This document shows, in pieces, positions 1-10,670 of a stretch of 31,406 nucleotides of DNA. A model generated the notes under the pieces. It worked only from the letters and a program-made list of their open reading frames with translations. It was not told the DNA's origin and ran no database searches. This DNA comes from Trichosphaerium sp. ATCC 40318 (lineage: Eukaryota; Discosea; Flabellinia; Trichosidae): assembly GCA_038496445.1 (NCBI GenBank), contig JALMLS010000592.1, positions 1-31,406 on the forward strand, given 5' to 3'. Positions within the stretch are counted from its first letter, which is position 1; every line of letters begins with the position of its first letter. A program made the translations under genes and the position numbers.

Positions 1-41
1 TACGCGATTAATAAATACATCACTTTTAAATTCTGTTTTAG

Positions 42-553
42 ATGAATGAGTTCGAGTTTTTCAAAGACTCTGATCTTTCAGCGTTCGTTAACATGCTTAA
101 GAATCATTTTGAAAAACATAAGACACCTGTTATGATAGACGACCGTATTAAAGCTTATGTGATTGGAGGTATCATTGTGGACGGCGATAAAGTGCTTGTT
201 TTACGGTTTGATCCTCATTACGATGGTACGGCTTCCAAAACTCTAAAATTTTTTCGGGTTTTTTTTTATCACTGGTAAATCTGTCACTATCTAAATTACA
301 AACTAACTAGGTGGTGCAAAAGAAGAAGATTATAAGAAGGATCTGGAAAGTAAGTTAACCTTTAGTAGTAGAACAGAAGAAATAAAACGAGATTTGAAAT
401 ATTAACGTGTTTTTAGGTGCTAACAAAAACGATGTATTTGGTTGTAATGGTGTTTATTGGATGACCTTTGAAGATGCTTTCTTGGTTACTAAGCAATCAA
501 GCTTTCTTGTTTTGTTTCCAACAGATCAACCTGATGTTAATAATAAGGCGTGA
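42..553 (+). CDS. UFM1-specific protease (peptidase C78), 3' part
   Basis: C-terminal end of a cysteine protease that matures UFM1 or removes it from targets. The exon opens directly after a typical 3' splice site (TTTTAG at 36-41), and upstream bases carry stops, so the catalytic Cys exons lie off the left edge. Exons: 42-225, 311-349 and 417-553 (stop TGA), with phases that join cleanly. The reading contains TPVMI, then a hydrophobic strand, then FDPHYDG. In UFSP1/UFSP2 the equivalent ILDPHYTG box holds the catalytic Asp and His; both residues are present here. After it comes a short linker and VYWMTFEDAF, at the place where the family has a Trp-rich segment and LCLPQRP (here LVLFPTDQP). 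The match is by motif order, not alignment. The ATG at 42 may simply be internal. A calpain-like reading of YWMTFEDAF was considered; the TPVMI...DPHY order fits C78 better. Confidence 0.72.
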
Positions 554-1244
554 ATACGCGTAAACCATATCCTTATACAATATTTGTATAACGTTCATCT
601 CTTTCCTTATTCTATAAATAAACTGTTTAATATAATTGTATTTATAGCTCTTTTTTATACCTAATAAGGAAATCACTTAACTTGGATGCACCTACCGTGC
701 TTTGTATAAATACTTTGGATTTGTTCTCACTTTTTTGCTCGATACATCGTACATTTGCGCACAGAACCTTTTCTTGGTTGGAAATGATCGTATTTTCGGG
801 ATTTGTGGCAAATTCGGAACTTAGATTCGATCCTCTTCACAAGCATTTGTCTGTAAAGATACTGAGTAAATTTGCGTTCAGGGGTTTGTAGCAACAACTT
901 GCGATATAGTGCCTAGTTGTCATGTGGGTTCAACCTAAGGTTGTTTTTTCACTAGGTAGCAATAACTTTTCAGCGACGGATTATCTATGATTAACACAAT
1001 AACCAAGATTGAGCAAAGACACTTCTTGGCTTCACCTGTCACATACCAGAAAGATCTAATTGTATTTCGCTTGCCAACTCATATTGAATGATTTACTCGC
1101 GTCTGTCAGGGCCATCCTGTAAGATATGTAGTTAGTCTTGACAAGCTTTGTGAGGGAATCTTTTTGACTAAAGTGAAGTACTTGCAACGTATTAAATACT
1201 TGTCGAAAGCTGTTTTATTAAATAATGTATGCGCTTACAATGAA
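554..1244. other. intergenic, no gene seen
   Basis: AT-rich gap between two converging genes (C78 protease on +, Myb protein on -). AATAAA occurs at about 616, where a polyadenylation signal for the protease would be expected. Open frames here (for example 682-891) have no splice-compatible partners and no recognisable motif. A small inverted repeat (CCTAGT...ACTAGG with an inner CAACCT/AGGTTG) lies near 910-960. Confidence 0.5.
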
Positions 1245-2924
1245 TCAAGAATGGTTTAAACTGTCTCTTCGCTTTTTTTTCGTCATTGTCCTCCATTTGT
1301 CTTTAATATCAACATTCGTGCGACCCTGAAAGAAAAACAATAAATTAACAAAGTACGAAATAGTTTGTATTGGTGATTGGCACAGACCATAAAATTAAAA
1401 GCAGGATCATCCCGGATTTTAACCCATTTTCCTTCACCATATTTTTTTACACCTAACAGAATCGTAAGACTAGAACCTGACACCAAGTTGGGAAGTACCT
1501 TGTTCTACATAATGTTCTTCATTTGAACTCCAAGGTCTGGCCGATCTGCGTCTATTGGGGAGAGAAGAAACTGACTCTAGTACCAACGCTGGAAGTCCAT
1601 CTAGGTTCGAAGAAATAAGCAAAACGTGATGTTAATTCAAATACCGGCTATGTCACCCATATCACTGGCATCACTTGCAGTGTTAATTCCCAGTTCGTTC
1701 TACCACAACATGTTAACATGAGACCACAAAAAAACTGTAATGTCACATTGTTCGTAGCAGCTCCCTCTTTGAACGCCAGCACTGCCTCAGAAGGATTGAT
1801 TGCAATTGATACCACGTTCTTATCGAACTTCTAAAAATAGTAAAACACGTAAATACGAAGCATTATTCTCATACCTTTAACTCCTCTGCTGAAATCCGTA
1901 TAGGCTCGTTCGGCTCTTTGCGTTCCATTCTAGGTTTACCACAAACCTTCTAATTAAAACAAGTTTATTTTGCAAGAATTTTGAGAGCAGTAAAACGTGT
2001 ACCTGTTCTAACAAAGTAGTTGGGTGAGCGTCAAAAAGAGGCTGTAGATATTTAGTGATTTGTTCACTAAATTGGTCTCTTCTATGTACAATTTTTAGGT
2101 TCTATTTCTAATCAGCACGTGGGTAAGAGTAGTTTGTGCGTACTGAGATGTAAAGTTTGGTTTCTTTCTCTTCAAGCAGCGGATCAGTGCGCAAGCATTC
2201 AAGAAGCTTTTTTATTTCCAAAACCATGTTGTCCAGCGTTGTTTGTGGTAAAGCACTCAACGCATTTTCTTCATTCAATGGTACTAGGTGACAGGATAAG
2301 AAAATGGCGCGAAAAACAAAAATAGTAGTACCATAAAGAGGAAGGACCTTAGCAGTGTAATCTTCAAGGATCACCACTGAAAAGCTGTTGCTATCGAAGG
2401 AAGATAGAATTATCTGTTAAAATCATTAGTGAGTAACTTACAACGCTCCAAATACCTTTTGTCACGCACCTGGAAGAAGAGTTCTTCAAGGATAAGTACA
2501 AAGTTAGAACCTTCATCTCTGCGCCAATTTTTTGGTATTGATTGAATAAAACACTTCAAAACACGTGTGTTATACTCCCAGATTTTCTCATGCCCCAGCA
2601 TTGTTTTTAAGACGAAGAGGTCTACCAATTTTTTTGTAGCTTTATCTTTGTTAATAGCATAGTCATATACGCCATCTCGCTGTAAGCCTCCTGACAAATT
2701 GAAGGTTAGCGACAAAGCGTCGTTAAAAGATAAGTGTTTTGGCGGGTAAAGTGAGAGAAGGCTGTAATGGATTAACGTGTCACTACAACCCTAGCAGCCC
2801 TAATTTTTTTTGGTGTAGAAACAATCAGGTTACCTAACGCTAGATCATCGTATCCTTTTATAATATTGTATTCTGTCATCGCCCACAGGGTTTCCATATC
2901 TGTGAGCGTATTGTGAGCATCCAT
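1245..2924 (-). CDS. TRF-like telomere repeat-binding protein (Myb/telobox)
   Basis: Double-stranded telomeric DNA-binding protein by its C-terminal Myb/SANT domain. Exons read from the 3' end: 1245-1325, 1388-1452, 1499-1600, 1645-1699, 1747-1830, 1875-1949, 2003-2101, 2144-2283, 2332-2413, and 2470 to about 2798, with a first exon starting at ATG 2922-2924. Joined, the last exons give RPWSSNEEHYVEQ, GVKKYGEGKW, then GRTNVDIKDKWRTM. This is the TRF/telobox pattern (W...GV.KYG.G.W....RT.V.LKD.WR.M), followed by a basic tail. Upstream is a Leu-rich, all-helical stretch of about 250 residues, which is where TRF1/TRF2 and fission yeast Taz1 carry the TRFH dimerisation domain; I infer TRFH from position and helicity only. 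The linker is rich in Ser, Asp and charged residues. The exon 1/2 junction is unresolved: phases agree only with a 32-nt intron, or else there is an indel near 2790-2840. The Myb assignment is firm; the N-terminal model is not. Confidence 0.78.
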
Positions 2925-3174
2925 AGTTTACTATGGAACAAAATGCAGAAAACAATTGACAAAAAAAAAGTTGTGTACGAAGAAAAATTGCAAGCGGTGA
3001 AAGTACTCTACAGGCACCACTAGTGTAGAGCATGTTTATAAAACGGAATCACCCAACAAGCACGTGAACAAGAAGGCCTAGATTTTAGGTTTGATTGACC
3101 TATGTTTTCAACACACCAACTTTCGAAGTGACTAGACAGAATTCCCGTTATGTTTGGAAAACAAGCTTTTTTAT

Positions 3175-5139
3175 TTATGAGAAATGGAATCGTGTTTTTT
3201 TTGCCTTAAAATATTGGTGTACAAAGTCTTCTTTGGTACTTCCACAAAAGAAGATATTACAGTTCATCTCTTGGCATATTGTTCGAAATAAATAAGATAC
3301 TTTGTAGTGACTGTTGTAGAGCTGAACCAACTTTATCTCTGGAAACTCGATGAGAAAGCTTGAGAAAGTCCTGAGTTGAATATTCTGATCTTTTTCAAGA
3401 ATCAAAACAGATGCACTGACTTTGTCATGTACTAAACAAATAAGGCAATTAGGTAGTTTGGACTTTTTTGTAAAACAAACATAGATCTTTTGTGGTATAA
3501 TTGAAGCTCTTGGCAACTGCTTCTCAATGTATGACATATCCTTGTGGTATGTCTTGATTGTCTTTATATTGTTTCTTTCTCTTGATAGTTGTTGTAAAAG
3601 ACGTTGAGCATCCGCTTTACACATGAATCTGATATCAATCTCTTTGACATGTTTCAGCTTGTTATGGTCTGGAAGACCTTCTCTTTCAATAAGACTGACA
3701 GCACTGTAATGTTGAATACTCAAATTTGCACAATCATATAGATACTGGCATGCTGTTAATAGGCACTTTGTTGAAACACAGTCGAGATGTTCCAATATGA
3801 GCGTGATTATTTCTAAGAATTGTAAACAACAAAACGGTTCATTGAAGATCTGTTGAAGTTTATTTATCTGGCAAAGGTACCTGGAGGCATCATTGAAATC
3901 TCGTCTGTTGTATTTTCAGGGTCCACATCAATTATTGTTTTGGGACGCTTGAGTTGAATCTCGAAATCAAAATTAACAAGGTTAAAGGTTGAGAAGTATA
4001 TTGCAACACGTTTTGGTGTTAAATCAATAACTCCTGCCAGCCGAGCCCCCGATTTATAAATTTATTCCAAACGGCAATATATTCTATTTTAGACATGATT
4101 TCATTCTTATCTAGCAATCCCTTAACAAAAAAATTAGAGGAAAACATAGTCCATTAATGAACTGATTACAAAGATATTCTTGTTTTTGATTAAAGGTGTT
4201 TATAAACTTTATAAAGGTACAAGTTGTGCTTGCCTCCATGGATGCTAGAATACCTGTTCTATCACGTGCAAATCTGCCAATGATAAGTATGGGATATTCA
4301 TTAAACTTGGGAAGCCCAACTCTTGTAACGTCAGGAATGTAAATTGATACCCAATACATATTTGAAAGAGTTGAGTGTTCTTTGAGTTCTTTGGAGCACA
4401 ATACTTTTCTATTTTTATGTCAGGTAAGCTGGAATGAAACAAAATATACATCCAAAACATATACATACTCGCTTTGGTCACATGTGGGGTCACTTGTGTA
4501 GATGTAAATCGCAAAATTGAAGTATGTTTTAGTTGGATTGTTCAGAGAACAAAAAATATTAGGTTGTGTTTGCCCACCATCTTTCACGTGTTGTATATTT
4601 TGTTGTATATGTATGTCATTTCTATCATCAGTATAAGGTTGAATAGCCTGAAGTAAACTATAAATCAGTGCGGTTCTAGCGTTACAATCGGGCTCAGTGC
4701 TACCAAACGAAGGTACTTAGCTTTACTTTATTTTTTTCATCTTAGCAACAAAGTACCTTAGCCCTTGTACCACTGATGAAACAGGACTCTTCTCTGCCTT
4801 TAGTATAACTTCACAATCATATGTTATACCAAGTATTTCATAGGGGAGCACTTCATCCTTCAAAGCAGGTTAGTCTCCGATGGGTTCACGTGGAATAAGA
4901 ACTTGTGTTTAAAAACAACGTACATTGGCGTATTCCGAGCAATCAAGTGAAGGATAACGTTGTAAATGTGGTTTAACCCCTGTCACGTTATATACAGCCT
5001 GTTTGAGTTGAATTACTGTTCCATACGTTGATGTACGTATTCTGAACGTTTCTTTCTTGAATTTAACGTTAAAAGATGTTTTTAGCTGTTGTGCGTTGTC
5101 ACTTGTGCCAAAAGACTGATTCCAATGAGTGTGCTCCAT
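3175..5139 (-). pseudogene. UBL-domain protein, copy 1 (frame broken)
   Basis: Paralogue of the gene at 17383-19475, highly similar along its length. It starts at ATG 5137-5139 with a ubiquitin-like fold: VKFKKETFRI, TVIQLKQAV, TGVKPHLQRYPSL, then after an intron VLPYEILGITYDCEVIL. This follows the order of ubiquitin beta strands and helix. Five more coding blocks follow, ending with a 206-codon exon (3175-3795) that reads CQEMNCNIFFCG near its end. Function unknown. The exon around 3890-4115 carries five extra bases relative to copy 2 near 4040-4060, so the frame runs into TAA before rejoining; no intron I can place repairs it. The acceptor of intron 1 has also lost its AG (AACAGG in copy 2, AACCTG here), and the next in-frame AG lies 9 nt downstream. 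The segment near 4140-4250, by contrast, reads straight through here but not in copy 2. It could be a recent pseudogene, an expressed shorter protein, or carry an assembly indel. Confidence 0.6.
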
Positions 5140-5612
5140 AAAAGCGCCTTGAAATTGTCAACGTGTTAACGTAGAAGATGTAACTTAACATACCTCGCCT
5201 TATCCTTGGTGTGCCAAGAAGAAAAGAGCTTAAGAATCGTTCTATTATACTACGCAGAACGATGTAACTTAACACGTGATTTCGGGTTCAGCAATTTTTA
5301 GTTCGCGAATATCACAGTTTTTTACGAATACTGTCTCAATGACGACACCAGCTCAAATGTTTTCTCCTTTACTTTGAATAACAAGTTGAATCATTTGTGA
5401 TGAGTTTCACAAGTAGAAAAGTAATGTACAATGCGGTTAGGAAAAATATTTTAGTGTACAAAAAGTTCGTTGTGTTCTTGCAATTTATGATATGATATTT
5501 TGCTGTAAAAATTATAAGCTTTTCCTTGTTAAGGATGTCATTGTACATCTTAAGTTCAACTTTTTATTCATGTCGTTCATATTGGAAGAATGCTAGTTCG
5601 TAGAACAACAGT
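5140..5612. other. intergenic, upstream of UBL copy 1
   Basis: Lies between the 5' end of UBL copy 1 and the 3' end of the GH28 gene, both on the minus strand. Holds a short direct repeat, GATGTAACTTAACA, twice (near 5177 and 5262), the second running into CACGTGAT at 5273. No open frame with splice support. Confidence 0.45.
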
Positions 5613-7637
5613 TTATTGTACTTCAACAGTGGAATAGTTTTCGACACATTGAAGAGAGTGTACTGTGATATGTGCTGATTCTGTAACGTTCTTACATTCA
5701 CCGTACAACGATATAACATCACTACCATGGCTAACTATACATTCACTTATCAATCCCTGTTTAACACCACTCAAAAAGAACCCATCTAAAGATGAAAAAG
5801 TGAGAATAAAAGTTTGAAGCATAGCTGTCGCAAGACGAACCAATAAGTGCTTTTACGATGCTTGGATCACTCTTTGGTCTCCAATCATGTACTGGGTGTG
5901 ATATATTACTAAATCGAGAAATATTCACATGCACGTGATCAAAAATCAAATTATCTATTAGAGTAGCATTCCCACTAACAACAATTCCATTTTCACTTTT
6001 TGCTGTAATGTTTTCGAACCGAATATCATTTATGGTTCCAGTATACTTTGTATCACTATCTGCATTGTATGATGTAACGTATATAGGCTCCGCTGCACCC
6101 CACCAAGCCTCTATGATTATTTTTAGTAACAAGAAAAAGACCAAAAGCCTTAAAGTCAAAAGAGAACAGAATGATACCTGAAAAATATCTTGTTTCAATA
6201 CTTATGTTAGCATACCGTACGTTCCTTATATGTCCACTGCCCCTCCTTCATTAAGTTAATTTTAGAAATAGTAAAGTATATAGTACCTAGGCATTATTGC
6301 TAGAGCCCTATTAGTATCAACTATGTTTATATTGTAGAATGAAATATCTTTAAAATCTGAATGAGCGTATCCACCTTTTTGGGTTTTTTAGTTAAGGATC
6401 GTTGAGGTATCAAATATTGCACCTATTTTCAAAGCTGCTGAAGTTGAAGATAAAGTACAGTTTTGTACTGTTATATTTCTGGATTTTTTACTGCTATGGG
6501 CACTTAGACAAATAGCGTCATCTCCAGTGGATACTTTTGTGTTTTTAATGAGAATATTTTCGGAACATATTGGATCTATTCCATCGTTGTTTGGCCATTG
6601 TCTACATCAGTAATTAGACTTATAATGTACATTTATTATTAAATTACCTATCACCCACTACGGTTAAGCCATCAATAACAACATCACGTGAAGAATCAAT
6701 TGTAACTGTCCAAAAAGGGCTTAAAAAAGAATCAAATCTTCAACTGCACTAATTTAGCCTTTAAAGACTCCTTGTACCTGTTTTCTAATGTTACACCTTT
6801 TAGACTTACCCCAGAACTCTCTTTGATAACAAGCAACTTGGGACGACAAAAGTAAGCTCCAGGCTTGCCTTAAAAAAACGCATTTAGAAACTTGCAAAAT
6901 TATAAGTTGTATTCATCACAACAATGAGAAAAACGAACATCCTGTGATATTCCAAAGTATGGGACGTAGCATATTGTTAACTGGATCATAGTGATCAACA
7001 AGATGACCTAGTTCTTGTCAAACAATAAGTGAGAACTTTACTTGCCTGGTGGATCATTTGCACCACCATTTATACGTCCACTACCGACAATACTGACGTT
7101 TTGTGCGTACGGAATGCCTACCAAAGGGTAGTCACATACCCCACTGTCAACAGGTGTAAGGCTACAGCTGAAGTCAACCAAGGGTAACAACATTAGCTTT
7201 GTCTTTTGGCGATTTTATGCCTTTTGTTACCTGGGTAAGCATACATAGTCTGCTGGGTTATCAGAAGCTCTAATCTGTGCACCGTCATCCAAATATAATG
7301 ATACATTTGAGGTAATATTGAAACCACCTACAGAGCGCTAAGAGTAGCAAAAAAAAAAAAAAAGAACACGTGACAATAATGCGTTTAGTGCCTCACCTGT
7401 CACAAATACACCTTTTGGTACTAGAACAGTTCCACCACCGCGCTTGTATGCTGTGTTTATGGCTGCAGCGATAGCCTTTGTGTTTAAAGTGCGACCATCA
7501 CCTTGACAACGTTATTAAAACTGAAGCGAACACGCGAACTTATTACCAACCGCTCCATAGTCCTTTATATTAAAGATAGCGCTTTGTACTTCCAGAAAGA
7601 AAAAGCAGCTGATTAAACCCAGACAATACAGCATCAT
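5613..7637 (-). CDS. secreted glycoside hydrolase family 28 protein
   Basis: Right-handed beta-helix enzyme of the polygalacturonase family, which hydrolyses pectin-type polysaccharides. Twelve exons join into about 480 residues from ATG 7635-7637 to TAA 5613-5615. N-terminus: signal peptide (CLGLISCFFFLEVQS) then FNIKDYGAVGDGRTLNTKAI, the usual GH28 opening. Middle: GGGTVLVPKGVF, LYLDDGA, then VTIDSSRDVVIDGLTV. Catalytic block: WPNNDGIDP (family NTDGID) and STGDDAICL (family GDD), so the three conserved Asp are present. The following SSTSAALKIGG replaces the classic GHGxSIGS, so the conserved His is not seen. Many NxS/T sites suit a secreted protein. All splice sites are GT-AG except 7008-7045, which starts with GC. 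The genes on either side are unrelated. Whether it acts on pectin, rhamnogalacturonan or another uronide cannot be told. Confidence 0.88.
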
Positions 7638-7954
7638 ATCAAAGCGCTGTTTACACAACATGTGATGTAATATTCGATGCTATCACAACAGAAAAAAACA
7701 GATTGGGAACCTCTTTGACTTTTTTCTTACCAGTTTCTCTGTTCTGAATATTTTGGCATACAAAAGACATTCGTGATCATGAAAATCTCCACTTTTTTTT
7801 TTCAAAATCTCCGCTTTTTTATTTTGTCCCAATAGTTGTTTTACACCTTAATATACTCCCCAAAGCCACTACAGCATTGTTTCAAAGTGTAACACAATAC
7901 TACTAATGTCATAGACCTTCAGACAACTTAATAAATAAGAAAAAAATGGTATAT
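7638..7954. other. intergenic, T-rich
   Basis: 317 bases between the 5' end of the GH28 gene and the 3' end of the MULE-like gene. Contains two imperfect copies of AAATCTCCxCTTTTTT (near 7784 and 7804). It should hold the GH28 promoter; no clear TATA element or other site is identified. Confidence 0.4.
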
Positions 7955-10133
7955 TTATTGAGTTGCTCCAAAGCGTTGTACAGGCACTGAAACACGCTTT
8001 GTATGCTGTGTTTGTAAGCGCTGTTTTAATACAACCTCTCCATCAGGTAGCACTTGTTTAACTTCATGGCTTAAACCAGCTGTAAGTCCAAGAGCTTTTT
8101 TTTGTTTTTTGATGATAATTCTTTTCTTTTTAGTACCAGAAAGAAGGGATTTTTTGTGTCGTACAATGATCACAGTCTTTTTCTTTTTTTTAGGTGGTAC
8201 CATTGAAGGTTTTAGGCTTTTGCGCTTGCTATTTGCTTTCTTCTTTTTTTCTTCCTTTCTTTCTTTTTCTTCCCGTTTTTTTCTTTTTTTGTCAATTTTG
8301 TGTTGCATACTCAAGACCAGAGGAGTATTGTTTACTTCTACAAATAAAACATTAACATTATTTAAAGAACGTTGTAAGGGTTGGTAGTACTTTTTTGTTC
8401 ATCTTTTTTTAAAGCAGCTTGTTTCCTTTTTTCTGTAGTAGAATGAGGGGTACCACTGCCTTTAACACCTTCTATAACACGGAGTGCTTCGTTACAACTG
8501 GCTACAGTGTATTTGACAAGAGTGTCAACTACGTGATCAGTGATACTTCCTTTGGCACCATATAATTTAAGCACCTGTTGAACATCGCTGTTGTTGCCTT
8601 CACTAATATTATTGGTTCAATTATTGAGATGTTCTGGGTTGTTACAACAAAACTGAGCCCATGTCTTAGGAGGAAACCTATAAGAATGTAAGCAACATAT
8701 ATAGAACCAATAAAACGTGTACTTGCTGACATCATTGCTTGGTGCTACATAATTGTCTTCTAAATATTGCATATATTTTTTGATATTACCACCTGCTATT
8801 ATAGCATCCTGTAAATAACAACCATTAGTACTACAACCACTCAAAATACAACGTATCTCTTTGAATTTATTCCAAAGCTTCCAAAACTGCTTTTCCTCCA
8901 GACAAGTTGTTAAATCCTTACTAAACTGGGTACACCAAGCATATTCGGCCTTGTTCTTTTCTCCACCCAACCCACATTTCATACGGTTCCTTCTATGAGC
9001 TTCTGCCACATGAAATAAACAGTGGTAGACAGGCATATCATCTCCCCAAACTTTGAAAGCAGCTAAGCGTTAAATTAACATTTTTTCAGTCAGTTTTTTT
9101 ACCTTTTTTCAAATTCACCTCACAGTTGGCCATCATCCGTAAAAAGACAGGACCAAAAACTTCATTTAGATGCTCAAAGGCATACACATATTCTGGTAAT
9201 GTTTTACCTTCTGTTAAAGCCCATCTGATATTAGTTCCCTTAGATGCAACAGGGCCAACAGCTTTCAACCAATACATCAATGTCTATAAAAAAAATAAGT
9301 ATTTGCTGCAATTATAAATTGTGTCTTTTTCTTTACGTGAGATCCAGCATCCGTTGAGTTGTGAACAGCATCCACAAACAATGTTTGTTTATTCAACTGT
9401 TCTATTAAAGGTACAGCTAAAGGCTCAATGTATGATATGACAGTGTGTTTGGCCATATTTATATACACTGCTTCTCGGTACTTTAGTTTGATGTTTGCGA
9501 ACACCTGTTGGTGTAAAGTAAGCCTTAAATAGCATATAAAAAAGATTATGATGCAAAAGGTACCTCAGGGTTTTTCCTTCCTTCTGTGCGTTGCAGACGC
9601 ACTCTATATGTTAGTGCATTGTTTGTTGGTACTATGGAAGCATTTAAAGGGTTTTTCGCAGCAGATAAAGTATTAATAGCCTAAACAGCAATTAAATACT
9701 TTAAAAACACCTTGCTACGCACAATCACCCTTTTAGACACTCCTTTTTTATAATCTGTTTGAATTTCGTGTCCAATGGAATATTTCAACTTAAAGTTCTT
9801 TACTGGATCTGGAGTGCACCCGGGAACATGTTCTACACTTTTTAAACAACATTTTCTACAAAGAAACTCACGTTTTGTTAACTTCACCATGCCTATTTTG
9901 CCAACTTTTGTTTTGTGAGAGTGTATGTTTAAGCGTGCTGAACATTCCGAGTGATTGCATTCAAAATAGTATGAAATCTTCTCAGGGTTTTTTTTATGAG
10001 GCTTGCTGCCCTTTCGAGTAAATTGGTACCCATGTGAGCGTGCAGAGCTTGTGTAAACAATTGCACGCTCATTTGGCACCCAATCTATTAAATTAAGGTC
10101 TCCCACGCCTGGGTCTATTACAACAGCTGCCAT
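7955..10133 (-). pseudogene. FLYWCH/MULE transposase-like gene with in-frame stop
   Basis: Resembles Mutator-like (MULE) transposases. Seven exons: about 9729-10133, a second ending at 9680, then blocks covering 9277-9504, 9086-9280, 8617-9036, 8380-8660 and 7955-8330. Exon 1 has a FLYWCH-type zinc finger (GYQF...YYFECNHSECSARL...HSH) and a second Cys-rich stretch (CRKCCLKSVEHVPGC). Next comes LFVDAVHNSTDAGS at the first catalytic Asp position, then GPVFLRMMANCEVNLKKA where MULEs have tDxE, then PVYHCLFHVAEAHRRNR (C..H motif). The C-terminal HLNN-stop-TNNISEGNNS matches the family's NNxxEG motif but is interrupted by TGA at 8617-8619; the frame continues cleanly for another ~230 codons into a Lys-rich, nuclear-localisation-like tail ending VPVQRFGATQ. 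No terminal inverted repeats or target duplication were found. Could be a decayed transposase, a domesticated gene, or a functional shorter protein. Confidence 0.75.
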
Positions 10134-10198
10134 GCCATGATTGCACTTGTTTTTACTGGTTACTTTTTTTGGCGCTAAGTTTGCCTTCCCTTATCTAA

Positions 10199-10670
10199 TA
10201 CCATGTCACCTTTAGTTATTTTGTGTTACTCTTAGTAAGGTACACTGTGTTACTCTTAGTTTATTCCGTGTTACCCTTAGTTTATTCCGTGTTACTTAGT
10301 AAGGTACACCATGTCACCCTTAGTTTATCCCGTGTTACTCTCAGGTCATACCTTTATGTTACTCTTAGTTTATTCCGTGTTACCCTTAGTTTATTCCGTG
10401 TTACTTAGTAAGGTACACTGTGTTACTCTTAGTTTATTCCGTGTTACCCTTAGTTTATTCCGTGTTACTCTCAATTTATTCCGTGTTACTCTTAGGTCAT
10501 ACCATGTCACCTTTAGTTATTCCGTGTTACTCTTAGTAAGTACACTGTGTTACTCTTAGTTTATTCCGTGTTATTTAGTAAGGTACACCATGTCACCCTT
10601 AATTTATTCCGTGTTACTCTTAGATCATACCATGTCACCCTTAGGTCATTCTGTGTCAGTTACATCATAC
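10199..10670. repeat. minisatellite, ~21-bp unit
   Basis: About 20 tandem units. The main type reads TTATTCCGTGTTACYCTTAG; two variants, AAGGTACACYRTGTYACYCTTAG and GTCATACCATGTCACCYTTAG, are interspersed, giving a higher-order pattern in which blocks recur. The open frames across it (repeating LSLFRVT) come from the periodicity and are not a gene. It begins about 65 bases upstream of the MULE-like gene's start codon. Confidence 0.93.

Noticed and set aside
905-960. Possible tRNA (GGGTTCAACC box and CCTAGT/ACTAGG stem)
   Set aside because: No A-box at the right distance, no 7-bp acceptor stem and no anticodon arm; only a hairpin remains.
8109-8387. Plus-strand frame rich in Phe/Leu opposite the MULE tail
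   Set aside because: It is the complement of the Lys-rich (AAA/AAG) tail, which gives TTT/CTT codons on the other strand.
8617-8619. TGA read as Trp or selenocysteine in this genome
   Set aside because: Several other genes here end with TGA (UFM1 protease, Myb protein, formin), and the motif context does not suggest selenocysteine.
10223-10559. Open frames with repeating LSLFRVT in the minisatellite
   Set aside because: The unit length is close to a multiple of three, so the frame stays open by periodicity; there is no splice or start context and no homologue pattern.
10199-10670. Interstitial telomere array, prompted by the nearby TRF-like gene and by CCCTTAG strings
   Set aside because: The period is ~21 bp with complex units, not a 5-8 bp G-rich telomere repeat.
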